DNA of 64,000 bases from Pseudomonas capeferrum (GCF_000731675.1 NZ_JMIT01000002.1:223456-287455), one strand, 5' to 3'; positions 1 to 10,865 are shown, counted from the first letter of the stretch. Program-made: numbers and translations. Notes: generated by a model not told the origin, from the sequence alone.

Positions 1-38
1 CTGCATGCAGAGCAGGACAAAAGTGCTCGCAGTATCTT

Positions 39-1043
39 TTACAGCCTGTCTTTAATCAACAATTGTGCCACCTGCACAGCATTGAGCGCCGCGCCCTTGC
101 GCAGGTTGTCGGTGGTCAGCCAGAGGTTGAGCTGCTGGTCTTCATCGACACCATGGCGTACACGACCAACATAGACCACGTCTTGGCCCACTGCGTCACC
201 AACCGGGGTCGGATAATCGTCGCGTTCCACCAACTCGACGCTGTCGGCAGACTCCAGGGCCTGGTTGACCGCAGCCAGGTCGACCGGGCGACGGCTCTGC
301 ACGGCCACACTGAAGCTATCGCCGAAAAACACCGGGACTTGAACGCAGCTCACCGAAATCTTCAGTTCAGGCTGCCCGAGCAGCACGCGCAATTCGCTGA
401 CCAGGCGCCGCTCCAGCGCGGTGTGGCCCTGTTCGTCGGCGGCGCCGACCTGGGCCAGCAGGTTGAACGCCATCTGGCGGTCGAAGAAGCGCGGCTCCAG
501 GGGGCGGGCGTTGAGCAGCTCGGCGGTCTGCCGGGCCAGTTCGCTGACCGCTTCGCGCCCCTGCGCGGACACCGCCAGCGCGGCCATCACCTGAACCCGT
601 TCGATGTCCAGCAAGCCTTTGAGCGGTGCCAGCGCAACGGCCAGGGCAACGGCTGCGCTGCTAGGGCTGGCAATGCGTGCAGGCAGCGTCAGGCCGGCAA
701 GGCGTTCGGCATTGGCTTCAGGCACCACGGCAAGGGCATCGTCCAGGCCGGCGGACAGGTCGATGACCGTGCAGCCTGCCTGCAGGGCCTTGCTGGCGAA
801 GCTGCGGCTGACCGCCGCGCCTGCGGCGAAGAAGGCCAGCTTGACCTGGGCGAAATCGAAGCTGTCCACTTCGCGGACTTTGAGCTTCTTGCCGGCGAAC
901 ATCACGCTGCTGCCTGCGGACTCCATGCTGGCCAGCAGGTGCAAGGTGGCGACCGGGAACGCCAGTTCTTCGAGAATCTGTACCAGGGTTTCACCGACGC
1001 TGCCGGTGGCGCCGACGACGGCGATATCGAGAGAAGGGTTCAT
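39..1043 (-). CDS. Aspartate-semialdehyde dehydrogenase-like paralog (USG-1 type), probably not a standard ASADH
   Basis: 334 residues. The N-terminus has an NAD(P)-binding glycine motif (VVGATGSVGE, residues 9-18) as in aspartate-semialdehyde dehydrogenases, and the C-terminal half keeps the family's ARQTAELL and NLLAQVG blocks. The catalytic cysteine segment (PNPNCST in active enzymes) reads SPSSA near residues 126-130, so the nucleophile appears to be serine. The usual GHSE histidine motif reads GDSF. It lies directly downstream of the intact asd, as USG-1-type paralogs do in other pseudomonads. The ATG at 1043 was chosen because the glycine motif follows at once; upstream in-frame codons run into the asd terminator. 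The biochemical role is unknown. Confidence 0.85.
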   Translation of the reverse strand: MNPSLDIAVVGATGSVGETLVQILEELAFPVATLHLLASMESAGSSVMFAGKKLKVREVDSFDFAQVKLAFFAAGAAVSRSFASKALQAGCTVIDLSAGLDDALAVVPEANAERLAGLTLPARIASPSSAAVALAVALAPLKGLLDIERVQVMAALAVSAQGREAVSELARQTAELLNARPLEPRFFDRQMAFNLLAQVGAADEQGHTALERRLVSELRVLLGQPELKISVSCVQVPVFFGDSFSVAVQSRRPVDLAAVNQALESADSVELVERDDYPTPVGDAVGQDVVYVGRVRHGVDEDQQLNLWLTTDNLRKGAALNAVQVAQLLIKDRL

Positions 1044-1143
1044 GCTACGGGCTGCCTCAGGCGAAACGGGGAGCGGCACTTTACTCGCATTGCCCCGACG
1101 AGGCCAACACAGCCATTCGTTTGCTACCAGGCGTAACCCACCA

Positions 1144-1181
1144 TAAAAAAACCCGCGCTGTCGCCAGCGCGGGTTTTCGGT
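1144..1181 (-). terminator. Rho-independent terminator after asd
   Basis: An eight-base GC stem (CCCGCGCT/AGCGCGGG) with a short loop is followed on the minus strand by seven T residues. It sits in the gap between asd and the paralog, so it should end or attenuate the asd transcript. Confidence 0.85.
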
Positions 1182-1194
1182 CAAACCAGAACGA

Positions 1195-2307
1195 TCAACG
1201 CTCCAGCAGAATCCGCAGCATGCGGCGCAGCGGTTCGGCGGCGCCCCACAGCAGCTGGTCACCCACGGTGAACGCACCCAGGTACTGCGAACCCATGTTC
1301 AGCTTGCGCAGGCGACCCACCGGAATGTTCAAGGTACCGGTGACCTTGGTCGGGGTCAGCTCTTGCATGCTGATCTCTCGCTGGTTCGGCACCAATTTCA
1401 CCCATGGGTTGTGCTGGCTGATCATGCCTTCGATGTCGGCCAGTGGCACGTCCTTGTTCAGCTTGATGGTCAGCGCCTGGCTGTGGCATCGCATGGCGCC
1501 GATGCGCACGCAGATACCGTCGACCGGGATCGGGCTCTTGAAACGACCGAGGATCTTGTTGGTTTCAGCCTGGGCCTTCCACTCTTCACGGCTCTGCCCG
1601 TTCGGCAGCTCCTTGTCGATCCACGGAATCAGGCTGCCGGCCAGCGGCACACCGAAGTTCTCGGTGGGGAACGCTTCACCGCGCATGGTCTCGGCAACCT
1701 TGCGGTCGATGTCCAGAATGGCGCTGGCCGGGTTGGCCAGGTCATCGGCCACGGCCGCGTGGGTGGCGCCCATCTGCTTGATCAGCTCACGCATGTTCTG
1801 CGCGCCGGCACCGGAAGCTGCCTGGTAGGTCATGGCGCTCATCCACTCGACCAGGCCGGCTTCGAACAGGCCGCCCAGGCCCATCAGCATCAGGCTGACC
1901 GTGCAGTTGCCGCCAATGTAGTTCTTGGTGCCGGCATCGAGCTGCTGGTCGATGACCTTGCGGTTGACCGGGTCGAGGATGATGACCGCGTCATCCTGCA
2001 TGCGCAGGGACGAGGCGGCATCGATCCAGTAACCCTGCCAGCCAGCTTCACGCAGCTTGGGGAAGACCTCGTTGGTGTAGTCGCCGCCCTGGCAAGTCAG
2101 GATCACGTCGAGGGTCTTGAGTTCTTCAATCGAATACGCGTCCTTGAGCGGAGCTGTATCCTTGCCCACGTTCGGGCCTTGGCCACCGACATTGGAGGTG
2201 GTGAAGAACACCGGCTCGATAAGGTCGAAATCCTGCTCCTCCAGCATCCGCTGCATGAGCACGGAACCGACCATACCGCGCCAACCGATCAGACCTACAC
2301 GTTTCAT
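1195..2307 (-). CDS. asd: Aspartate-semialdehyde dehydrogenase
   Basis: 370 residues, the usual length for the gamma-proteobacterial enzyme. It makes L-aspartate-4-semialdehyde from aspartyl phosphate with NADPH, feeding diaminopimelate, lysine, threonine and methionine synthesis. The N-terminal glycine motif GWRGMVGS and the catalytic GGNCTVS motif (Cys135) are both present, unlike in the adjacent paralog. It follows leuB after a 63-base gap holding a hairpin, and its own terminator lies just downstream. The cytosolic product is normally essential because it supplies cell-wall diaminopimelate. Confidence 0.97.
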   Translation of the reverse strand: MKRVGLIGWRGMVGSVLMQRMLEEQDFDLIEPVFFTTSNVGGQGPNVGKDTAPLKDAYSIEELKTLDVILTCQGGDYTNEVFPKLREAGWQGYWIDAASSLRMQDDAVIILDPVNRKVIDQQLDAGTKNYIGGNCTVSLMLMGLGGLFEAGLVEWMSAMTYQAASGAGAQNMRELIKQMGATHAAVADDLANPASAILDIDRKVAETMRGEAFPTENFGVPLAGSLIPWIDKELPNGQSREEWKAQAETNKILGRFKSPIPVDGICVRIGAMRCHSQALTIKLNKDVPLADIEGMISQHNPWVKLVPNQREISMQELTPTKVTGTLNIPVGRLRKLNMGSQYLGAFTVGDQLLWGAAEPLRRMLRILLER

Positions 2308-2331
2308 CGCAACTACACCTTTGCTAAAAGT

Positions 2332-2363
2332 GGGCCGCCACCGACTTAAAACGGTGGCGGGCC
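2332..2363 (-). terminator. Strong hairpin between leuB and asd
   Basis: The inverted repeat GGCCCGCCACCG / CGGTGGCGGCCC has an eight-base loop and is followed on the minus strand by ACTTTTAG. The stem is strong but the T tract is weak, so it may be an attenuating terminator for leuB or an mRNA-stabilising hairpin. Confidence 0.55.
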
Positions 2364-2370
2364 AGAGAGA

Positions 2371-3453
<1,083 letters not shown>

Positions 3454-3507
3454 GCTTTCCTCTATCCATTCAAGCGCTGCGGCCAGCTCGGCCGCAGCGA
3501 AATAAAC

Positions 3508-4272
3508 TCAGCGCTCGGCCCACAACACGATGACATCGGTGCTGAACGAGCCGTCGGCTTCAATCTGATAATACTGCCGCACTTCTTCACCCATGGCTTG
3601 CTGCAATTGGCGTATGGCCACACGCAGCGGCTCTGGCGTGCGCATGCGCTCTACCCACGAGCTCCACTCCAGGCGCAGGCGCTGACGCGTGTGGCTACGG
3701 GCGTGCAGGCCGGCTTCGCTGACCTGGCGCTGCCACTCGGCGGCAGAATAATCGCGCACGTGGCTGGTGTCGCGCAGCACTTCGACCGTTTGCAGGTAGG
3801 TGTCGAGCAACGGGCTGCCGGGTGACAGCACATCGATGAACGCCGCCACCCCACCCGACTTCAGCACGCGGCGCACTTCGCGCAGGGCCAGGCCCAGGTC
3901 GCTCCAGTGGTGTGCCGAGTAGCGGCTGAAGACGAAGTCGAACGAGGCGTCGGCGAACGGCAGGCGCTCGGCGGCACCGCATTCGGTGGTGATATTGCCC
4001 AGGCCACGCTCGGCAGCGGCACTGGCGACCACGTCGAGCATCGACTGCGACAGGTCGTAGGCGACCACTTCCGCCACCAGAGGCGCGACGTGGAAGCTGA
4101 CATGACCGGCACCACAGCCCAAGTCCAGTACACGCGCCTCGGCATGGCCTGCCAGCTCGGCTTGCAGCAGGGCGAATTCAGTGCCCTGGGCATGTACCGC
4201 GCTGCTGAGGTAGGCGCTGGCCTGTTCGCCGAACTGGCGTTGGACCACATCGGTGTGGGTGGTGCTGGTCAT
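3508..4272 (-). CDS. Class I SAM-dependent methyltransferase (UbiE-like)
   Basis: 254 residues. Motif I (LDLGCGAGHVS) begins near residue 48 and is followed by the acidic YDLS post-motif; the C-terminal part is a typical small-molecule methyltransferase region. The substrate cannot be read from sequence. It lies between leuD and leuB on the same strand, 54 bases upstream of leuB, so it probably belongs to that transcript. Its position there is conserved in pseudomonads as far as I recall, but no role in leucine synthesis is established. Confidence 0.85.
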   Translation of the reverse strand: MTSTTHTDVVQRQFGEQASAYLSSAVHAQGTEFALLQAELAGHAEARVLDLGCGAGHVSFHVAPLVAEVVAYDLSQSMLDVVASAAAERGLGNITTECGAAERLPFADASFDFVFSRYSAHHWSDLGLALREVRRVLKSGGVAAFIDVLSPGSPLLDTYLQTVEVLRDTSHVRDYSAAEWQRQVSEAGLHARSHTRQRLRLEWSSWVERMRTPEPLRVAIRQLQQAMGEEVRQYYQIEADGSFSTDVIVLWAER

Positions 4273-4306
4273 GGGGCAATCCTTTTGGTGTTGTGTTGCC
4301 TATGCA

Positions 4307-4361
4307 GGCTTCGCCGGCGAACCCGCTCCCACATCGGCAGCGTTGCCAATGTGGGAGCCGG
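4307..4361. repeat. REP-like palindrome of the P. putida type
   Basis: The block GGCTTCGCCGGCGAACCCGC is the reverse complement of the common P. putida REP core (GGGTTCGCCGGCGAAGCC), followed by CTCCCACAT and its inverted copy ATGTGGGAG 14 bases on. It occupies the space between leuD and the methyltransferase gene, a usual place for REP elements. Confidence 0.7.
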
Positions 4362-4365
4362 TCGA

Positions 4366-5010
4366 TCAGGCATCCCGGAACAGCCAGGGCTGGCTGGCGC
4401 GGTGCTTGCCTTCGAAGACTTTGATCGAATCGCTGTCCTGCAAGGTCAAGCCGATGTCGTCGAGGCCATTGAGCAGGCAGTGCTTGCGGAAGGCATCGAT
4501 CTCGAAGTGCAGCACCTTGCCATCAGGACGGGTCACGGCCTGGGCTTGCAGGTCGACGGTCAACTGATAGCCAGGGTTGGCTTCCACCTGCTTGAACAGC
4601 TCGTCGACTTCCTCATCGCTCAAGATGATCGGCAACAGACCATTCTTGAAGCTGTTGTTGAAGAAGATGTCGGCAAAGCTCGGTGCGATGACACTGCGAA
4701 AGCCGTATTCATCCAACGCCCAGGGCGCGTGCTCGCGGCTGGAGCCGCAACCGAAGTTCTCCCGCGCCAACAACACGCTGGCACCCTGGTAGCGTGCGTG
4801 GTTGAGCACGAACTCCTGGTTCAGCGGGCGCTTGCTGTTGTCCTGGTAGGGCTGGCCCACATCCAGGTAACGCCACTCGTCGAACAGGTTGGGGCCGAAG
4901 CCGGTGCGTTTGATCGACTTGAGAAACTGCTTGGGAATGATCTGGTCGGTGTCGACGTTGGCACGGTCCAATGGCGCGACAAGGCCGGTGTGCTGGGTAA
5001 AGGCTTTCAT
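4366..5010 (-). CDS. leuD: 3-isopropylmalate dehydratase small subunit
   Basis: 214 residues. It pairs with LeuC to isomerise 2- to 3-isopropylmalate. The start [20 protein letters not shown] and the later [13 protein letters not shown] motif are diagnostic of the small (swivel) domain. The chosen ATG overlaps the leuC stop as ATGA, which indicates translational coupling and supports this start over longer in-frame extensions. Confidence 0.97.
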   Translation of the reverse strand: MKAFTQHTGLVAPLDRANVDTDQIIPKQFLKSIKRTGFGPNLFDEWRYLDVGQPYQDNSKRPLNQEFVLNHARYQGASVLLARENFGCGSSREHAPWALDEYGFRSVIAPSFADIFFNNSFKNGLLPIILSDEEVDELFKQVEANPGYQLTVDLQAQAVTRPDGKVLHFEIDAFRKHCLLNGLDDIGLTLQDSDSIKVFEGKHRASQPWLFRDA

Positions 5011-6440
5011 GCTGCGCTCCCTTGGATCAACTCGCGTACATCGATGAAGTGGCCCGTCACCGCGGCGGCGGCAGCCATGGCCGGGCTGACCAGATGGGTA
5101 CGGCCACCGGCACCCTGACGGCCTTCGAAGTTGCGGTTGGACGTCGAGGCGCAGTGCTCGCCACTTTCCAGGCGGTCCGGGTTCATCGCCAGGCACATCG
5201 AGCAACCCGGTTCACGCCACTCGAAACCGGCTTCGAGGAAGATCTTGTCGAGGCCTTCACGTTCGGCCTGCGCCTTAACCAAGCCCGAGCCCGGAACGAC
5301 AATGGCCTGCTTGACGGTGGCAGCGACCTTGCGGCCCTTGGCGATTTCGGCTGCGGCGCGCAGGTCTTCGATCCGCGAGTTGGTGCAGGAGCCGATGAAT
5401 ACGCGGTCGAGCTGGATATCGGTGATCGCCTGGTTGGCGGTCAGGCCCATGTACTTCAAGGCACGCTCGATCGAGCCACGTTTGACCAAGTCGGCCTCGG
5501 CGGCCGGGTCCGGCACACGCTGGTCAACCGCCAGCACCATCTCGGGTGAAGTGCCCCAGCTGACCTGCGGCTTGATCTGCGCGGCGTCCAGCTCGACCAC
5601 GGTGTCGAACACCGCGTCGTCATCGGAAACCAAGTCTTGCCAAGACGCTACCGCTTGCTCCCACTGCTCGCCCTTCGGCGCGTAGGGGCGACCTTCAACA
5701 TAGGCAACGGTGGTGGCATCGGTCGCCACCAAGCCGACACGGGCACCAGCCTCGATCGACATGTTGCAGATGGTCATGCGGCCTTCCATGGACAAACCAC
5801 GGATAGCGCTGCCGGCAAATTCCATGGCGTGGCCGTTGCCACCCGCGGTGCCGATCTTGCCGATAATGGCGAGGACGATGTCCTTGGCGGTGACACCGGC
5901 AGGCAATTGGCCTTCGACGCGCACCAGCATGTTCTTCATCTTCTTGGCGACCAGGCACTGGGTAGCGAGCACGTGCTCGACCTCCGAGGTGCCGATGCCG
6001 TGGGCCAAGGCGCCAAATGCACCGTGGGTGGAGGTGTGCGAGTCGCCGCAGACCACGGTCATGCCCGGCAAGGTAGCGCCCTGCTCCGGGCTGATGACGT
6101 GGACGATGCCCTGGCGCTCGTCGTTCATCTTGAATTCGACGATGCCGTACTCGTCACAGTTTTCGTCGAGGGTCTGCACTTGCAGGCGCGACACCTGGTC
6201 GACGATGGCTTCGATACCGCCCTTGCGCTCTGGCGTGGTCGGCACGTTGTGGTCGGGCGTGGCGATGTTGGTGTCGATGCGCCATGGCTTGCGGTTCGCC
6301 AGGCGCAGGCCTTCGAAGGCCTGGGGCGACGTCACTTCGTGGATGATGTGTCGGTCGATGTAGATCAAGGACGAGCCGTCATCACGGCGCTTGACCTCAT
6401 GGGCTTCCCAGAGTTTGTCGTAGAGCGTTTTGCCAGCCAT
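5007..6440 (-). CDS. leuC: 3-isopropylmalate dehydratase large subunit
   Basis: 477 residues from the ATG giving [14 protein letters not shown]. This aconitase-family subunit carries the [4Fe-4S] cluster; the ligand cysteines are visible in [12 protein letters not shown] and [13 protein letters not shown]. It catalyses the leucine-pathway isomerisation with LeuD. It is the first gene of the leu transcript and faces the divergent LysR gene across about 130 bases containing a candidate promoter and LysR-type site. Confidence 0.97.
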   Translation of the reverse strand: MAGKTLYDKLWEAHEVKRRDDGSSLIYIDRHIIHEVTSPQAFEGLRLANRKPWRIDTNIATPDHNVPTTPERKGGIEAIVDQVSRLQVQTLDENCDEYGIVEFKMNDERQGIVHVISPEQGATLPGMTVVCGDSHTSTHGAFGALAHGIGTSEVEHVLATQCLVAKKMKNMLVRVEGQLPAGVTAKDIVLAIIGKIGTAGGNGHAMEFAGSAIRGLSMEGRMTICNMSIEAGARVGLVATDATTVAYVEGRPYAPKGEQWEQAVASWQDLVSDDDAVFDTVVELDAAQIKPQVSWGTSPEMVLAVDQRVPDPAAEADLVKRGSIERALKYMGLTANQAITDIQLDRVFIGSCTNSRIEDLRAAAEIAKGRKVAATVKQAIVVPGSGLVKAQAEREGLDKIFLEAGFEWREPGCSMCLAMNPDRLESGEHCASTSNRNFEGRQGAGGRTHLVSPAMAAAAAVTGHFIDVRELIQGSAA

Positions 6441-6497
6441 CAGACTGTTCCTCATCAGCGTCTTTCTATGCCAAAGACCCCTTGGCTTGTACGGACG

Positions 6498-6550
6498 ATG
6501 CTATGGCGATAGATTGAATAACTCAAATTCATAATTTTCATGCTTTGCAT
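6498..6550 (-). promoter_or_regulatory. Candidate leuC promoter with LysR-type binding site
   Basis: On the minus strand TTGAGT (6521-6526) and TAGCAT (6498-6503) are 17 bases apart, giving a plausible sigma-70 promoter for leuC. The palindrome ATGCTTTGCAT (6540-6550) lies just upstream, about where LysR regulators bind relative to the controlled start. The site and its regulator (the divergent gene) are inferred from arrangement only. Confidence 0.45.
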
Positions 6551-6570
6551 AACCATCAGGAATCAGAGAG

Positions 6571-7449
6571 ATGGACCTGGCCAACCTCAGTGCTTTTATC
6601 GCCATTGCCGAAACCGGCAGCTTCTCCGGGGCCGGCGAACGCCTGCACCTGACCCAGCCTGCCATCAGCAAACGCATCGCCGGCCTTGAACAGCAATTGG
6701 ACGTGCGCCTGTTCGACCGGCTGGGGCGTGAAGTGACCCTGACCGAAGCCGGCCGGGCGTTGCTGCCACGGGCCTATCAAATACTCAATGTGCTCGATGA
6801 TACTCGACGCGCACTGACCAATTTGACGGGACAGGTGAGCGGTAGACTGACCCTGGCCACCAGCCACCATATCGGCTTGCACCGCTTGCCTCCGCTTCTA
6901 CGGGCCTTTACCCGGCAGTACCCCTCGGTGGCACTGGATATTCAGTTCCTGGATTCAGAAGCGGCCTACGACGAGATACTCCATGGCCGCGCTGAAATTG
7001 CCGTCATCACCCTGGCACCCGAGCCCCACCACCTGATCAAGGCGATCCCGGTCTGGAACGACGCCCTGGACTTCGTGGCGGCACCGGAGCACCCACTGGC
7101 CAGCAACCACGCGGTCAGCCTGGCCGATGTCGCCCGCCACCCGGCGGTGTTCCCGGGCGGCAACACCTTTACCCACCACATCGTCCAGCGCCTGTTCGAA
7201 AGCCAGGGGCTGACGCCGAACATCGCCATGAGCACCAACTACCTGGAAACCATCAAGATGATGGTTTCCATTGGCCTGGCCTGGAGCGTGCTGCCCCGCA
7301 CCATGCTCGACGATCAGGTTGCACCCATCGCTTTACCCGGCATACAGCTGTCGCGCCAGCTAGGCTACATACTGCACACGGAGCGAACGCTATCGAATGC
7401 GGCGAGGGCCTTCATGGCCCTGCTCGACAGTCACGCAGGGTCCGCCTGA
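6571..7449 (+). CDS. LysR-family transcriptional regulator divergent from leuC
   Basis: 292 residues, the usual LysR length. The N-terminal winged helix-turn-helix (residues 1-60, with IAETGSFSGAGERLHLTQPA) is followed by a two-lobed substrate-binding domain. The ATG at 6571 follows a weak AGAGAG ribosome-binding site. Its divergent position suggests it controls the leu genes and itself from the shared intergenic region; the effector is unknown but a leucine-pathway intermediate is plausible. Confidence 0.9.
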   Translation: MDLANLSAFIAIAETGSFSGAGERLHLTQPAISKRIAGLEQQLDVRLFDRLGREVTLTEAGRALLPRAYQILNVLDDTRRALTNLTGQVSGRLTLATSHHIGLHRLPPLLRAFTRQYPSVALDIQFLDSEAAYDEILHGRAEIAVITLAPEPHHLIKAIPVWNDALDFVAAPEHPLASNHAVSLADVARHPAVFPGGNTFTHHIVQRLFESQGLTPNIAMSTNYLETIKMMVSIGLAWSVLPRTMLDDQVAPIALPGIQLSRQLGYILHTERTLSNAARAFMALLDSHAGSA

Positions 7450-7510
7450 CCGGTCGTCAGTTCGGCATTTCCAACTCAAGGACGCCTCAAACGCCAAAGG
7501 TCTGGTACCA

Positions 7511-10500
7511 ATGCCCAAATCAGCAAACCGCTTTCCGCGCCTGCCGCGTATCTCTGCGGCTGACCCTCAGGAATCCGAGCAGGCCTGGCAAAACGCCCCA
7601 CAGCTGCTGGCCGCGCTTAACGGTGCCCACCTGGGAGCCTGGCTGTGGGACATCGAAACCGGTCGGGTCAGTTGGTCACGCGGCACCCAGGCGTTGTTCG
7701 GCTTCGACCCGCAACGCCCGCTGCCCAACGACATCGATTACCTCGACCTGCTGCCCGAGGAAGACCGCGCGCGCACCCGCCAGTTGTTCCAGGCAGTGGT
7801 CAACGGCGAGCCCGTGGAGCAGGCCATGCGCCACCGCATCCGCTGGCCGGATGGCAGCCTGCACTGGCTGGAGATAAACGGCAGCCTGACCCACGACCGC
7901 CATGGCCGGCCGCAGATGATCGGGGTGATCCGCGAGATCACTCGCCAGCGCGAGCGGGAAACGGCGCTGATCAACTCGGAAAAGCGCTTCGCCACGCTGT
8001 TTCACCTGAGCCCCAATGCCATCCTGCTGACCCGTCGCCACGACGGCATGATCTTCGAGGTCAACCAGCATTTCGAGGACATGTTCGGCTGGCCGGGCAG
8101 CCAGGTAATCGGCAAGACCAGCCTGGAGCTGGGCCTGTGGGTGCACCCCGAGCAACGCCAGCAGATGCTCGACGCCACCCGCGCCAGCAGCGGCCCGCTG
8201 ATCCTCGAGGTGCAGTTCCGGGCCAGCAACGACAAGGTGCATGACGGCATCCTCTGCACCCAGGGCATCGAACTGGAGGGCGTGACCTTTCTGCTCAGCA
8301 CCTTCGTCGACACCACCGAGCGCAAGCGCGCCGAGCAGGCCCTCAAGGACAGCCAGGAGCGACTCGATCTGGCCCTGGATTCGGCGCAGTTGGGCACCTG
8401 GGACTGGCACATCCCCAGCGGCATGCTGTATGGCTCGGCCCGCGCGGCGCAACTGCACGGCCTTGACCCCATCCCCTTCCATGAGTCCTTCGATGCCTTT
8501 TTCGAAGGTGTGCCGGAGCAAGAGCGCAACGTCATGCGCCAGGCCTACCGCAGCCTGCGCGAAGGGCCTGCGGGCAATTACCAGATCACCTACCGGGTAC
8601 AGTTGGACAACGGCACTTCGCGTTATATCGAAAGCCGTGCGCGGCTGTACCGGGACGACCAGGGCAACCCCCTGCGCATGGCTGGCACGCTGCTGGACAT
8701 CACCGACCAGGTAGAGCGCGAACAGCGCCTGAGCGCCTCGGAAGAAAAGTTCGCCAGCCTGTTCCAGGTCAGCCCAGACCCGATCTGCGTGACCCGCCAG
8801 GACACCGGCCAGTTCATCGAGATCAACCCGGCCTTCACCCAGACCTTCGGCTGGAACGCCGACCAGGTGATCGGCCACACCGCCGAGCAAATCGGCCTGT
8901 GGGCAGAGTCCATCGAACGCGCGCAACGTATCGAGCGAGTGATCCGCGAACAGGCCCTGAGCAACGTGGCCGTGGTGGTCAACCACCGCAACGGCTCACC
9001 CTTGACCTGCGTGATATCCAGCTGCCTGATCAGTGTCGATGACCAGCCCTGCAGCGTCACCACCCTGCGCGACATCACCCAGCAGCAACGCGCCGAAGCG
9101 GCGCTCAAGTCCAGTGAAGAGAAGTTCGCCAAGGCCTTCCACTCCAGCCCCGACGCCATCACCATCACCGAGCGCTACAGCGGCCGCTACCTGGAAATCA
9201 ACGACGGGTTCTGCCGGCTGACCGGCTACAGCGCGGCGGAAGTGGTCGGGCGCAGCGTTTACGAGCTGGGCATCTGGGCCGACGACAAGCAGCGCAGCGC
9301 CCTGCTCGCCGAGCTCAAGGAGCGGGGCCGGGTGCACCATCGGGAGATGCTCGGGCGCAACAAGCGCGGCGATATCCTCACCGTCGAAGTGTCGGTGGAA
9401 CCGATCACCCTGAACGAGACCGACTGCCTGCTGCTGACCGCCCGCGACGTCAGCCAGCTGAAGAATGCCCAAGCGCAGATCCGCCACCTGGCGTACCACG
9501 ACCCGCTGACCAACCTGCCCAACCGCGCCCTGCTGATGGACCGCCTGAGCCAGCAGATCGCCCTGCTCAAACGCCACAACCTGCGGGGTGCGCTGCTGTT
9601 TCTCGACCTCGATCACTTCAAGCACATCAACGATTCGCTCGGCCACCCGGTGGGCGACGCCGTGTTGAAGATCATCACCGCGCGCCTGGAGGCCAGCGTG
9701 CGTCTGGAAGACACCGTGGCGCGGCTGGGCGGCGACGAGTTCGTGGTGCTGCTCAGCGGCCTGGAGGGCAGCCGCGAACAGGTCGAAAGCAAGGTGCGCG
9801 ATCTGGCCGATACCCTGCGTGAACTGCTGGCCGAACCGATGTCGCTGGATGGCCAACGCCTGCAGGTGACCCCCAGCATCGGCGTGGCGCTGATACCCGA
9901 TCACGGCACCACCCCGGCAGACCTGCTCAAACGCGCCGATATTGCGCTGTATCGGGCCAAGGACTCCGGGCGCAACACCACCCAGCTGTTCCACACCACC
10001 ATGCAAAAGGCCGCCAGCGAGCGCTTGCGCATGGAAAACGACCTTCGCCTGGCGCTGGCCCGGGGTGAGCTGGCCCTGCACTTCCAGCCCCAGGTGGATG
10101 CCCGCGACAACCGTATCGTTGGTGCCGAGGTGTTGCTGCGCTGGCACCACCCGCAACTCGGCCAGCAGCCGCCGGCGCAGTTCATCCAGGTGCTGGAAGA
10201 AAGCGGGCTGATTCTGGAAGTGGGCAGTTGGATCCTCGACGAAGCCTGCGACGCGTGCGCGCACATGCTCATGGATGGGTTGATCGACGCCAATGACTTC
10301 AGCCTGTGCGTGAACATCAGCCCGCGGCAGTTCCGCCAGAACGATTTCGTCGGGCGGGTCCTGCGCAGCCTGGACGACTACCGCCTGCCACGGCAGATGC
10401 TCAAGCTCGAGATCACCGAAGGCATCGTCATCCAGAACCTCGAAGACACCATCAGCAAGATGCGCGAACTGAAGCGCCACGGGGTGAGCTTTGCCATGGA

Positions 10501-10807
10501 CGACTTCGGCACGGGCTATTCGTCACTGACTTACCTCAAGCGTTTGCCGGTGGATGCCCTGAAGATCGACCAGACCTTCGTGCGCGATGCGCCGATCGAC
10601 CCCAATGACGCCGAAATCGTCCGCGCCATCGTCGCCATGGCCCACAGCCTGGACCTGGCGGTGATCGCCGAAGGCGTGGAGTTGACCGAGCAACTGGCGT
10701 TTCTCGAGCAGTTGGGCTGCCACTTGTACCAAGGGTATCTGCACAGCCGGCCACTGCCATTGTCGGAGTTCCGCCAAATGTTGCTGGAGGCACCGGCAGA
10801 TTTCTGA
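7511..10807 (+). CDS. Multi-PAS GGDEF/EAL cyclic-di-GMP signalling protein
   Basis: 1098 residues with no obvious membrane segment. About five PAS domains fill residues 30-655, each followed by a PAC-like ending. A diguanylate cyclase domain with intact GGDEF (740-744) follows, then a phosphodiesterase domain. An RLED inhibitory-site motif lies exactly five residues before GGDEF. The EAL motif reads EVL (about 872-874), but the other metal and catalytic motifs (NISPRQF, EITEG, DDFGTG, ALKIDQ, AEGVE, YQGY) are present, so it may both make and degrade cyclic-di-GMP. The start at 7511 was chosen as the first ATG after the LysR gene; longer in-frame sequence overlaps that gene. Confidence 0.93.
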   Translation: MPKSANRFPRLPRISAADPQESEQAWQNAPQLLAALNGAHLGAWLWDIETGRVSWSRGTQALFGFDPQRPLPNDIDYLDLLPEEDRARTRQLFQAVVNGEPVEQAMRHRIRWPDGSLHWLEINGSLTHDRHGRPQMIGVIREITRQRERETALINSEKRFATLFHLSPNAILLTRRHDGMIFEVNQHFEDMFGWPGSQVIGKTSLELGLWVHPEQRQQMLDATRASSGPLILEVQFRASNDKVHDGILCTQGIELEGVTFLLSTFVDTTERKRAEQALKDSQERLDLALDSAQLGTWDWHIPSGMLYGSARAAQLHGLDPIPFHESFDAFFEGVPEQERNVMRQAYRSLREGPAGNYQITYRVQLDNGTSRYIESRARLYRDDQGNPLRMAGTLLDITDQVEREQRLSASEEKFASLFQVSPDPICVTRQDTGQFIEINPAFTQTFGWNADQVIGHTAEQIGLWAESIERAQRIERVIREQALSNVAVVVNHRNGSPLTCVISSCLISVDDQPCSVTTLRDITQQQRAEAALKSSEEKFAKAFHSSPDAITITERYSGRYLEINDGFCRLTGYSAAEVVGRSVYELGIWADDKQRSALLAELKERGRVHHREMLGRNKRGDILTVEVSVEPITLNETDCLLLTARDVSQLKNAQAQIRHLAYHDPLTNLPNRALLMDRLSQQIALLKRHNLRGALLFLDLDHFKHINDSLGHPVGDAVLKIITARLEASVRLEDTVARLGGDEFVVLLSGLEGSREQVESKVRDLADTLRELLAEPMSLDGQRLQVTPSIGVALIPDHGTTPADLLKRADIALYRAKDSGRNTTQLFHTTMQKAASERLRMENDLRLALARGELALHFQPQVDARDNRIVGAEVLLRWHHPQLGQQPPAQFIQVLEESGLILEVGSWILDEACDACAHMLMDGLIDANDFSLCVNISPRQFRQNDFVGRVLRSLDDYRLPRQMLKLEITEGIVIQNLEDTISKMRELKRHGVSFAMDDFGTGYSSLTYLKRLPVDALKIDQTFVRDAPIDPNDAEIVRAIVAMAHSLDLAVIAEGVELTEQLAFLEQLGCHLYQGYLHSRPLPLSEFRQMLLEAPADF

Positions 10808-10819
10808 TGCCGGAATGCG

Positions 10820-10847
10820 AAAAGGGCACCCTGAGGTGCCCTTCTCG
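10820..10847. terminator. Bidirectional terminator between converging genes
   Basis: The hairpin AAGGGCACC-CTGA-GGTGCCCTT lies between the GGDEF/EAL gene and the oppositely oriented Hsp20 gene, flanked by A and T/C-rich ends, so it can serve both transcripts. Confidence 0.75.
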
Positions 10848-10865
10848 TTACCGACCGGCTGACTG

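Noticed and set aside
63..1136. Long open frame on the plus strand opposite the asd paralog
   Set aside because: It is a shadow of a high-GC gene, with no recognisable domain or start signal.
7676..8986. Minus-strand open frame of 436 codons inside the PAS/GGDEF gene
   Set aside because: It has low-complexity Ala/Gly/His-rich sequence typical of antisense shadows in GC-rich DNA.
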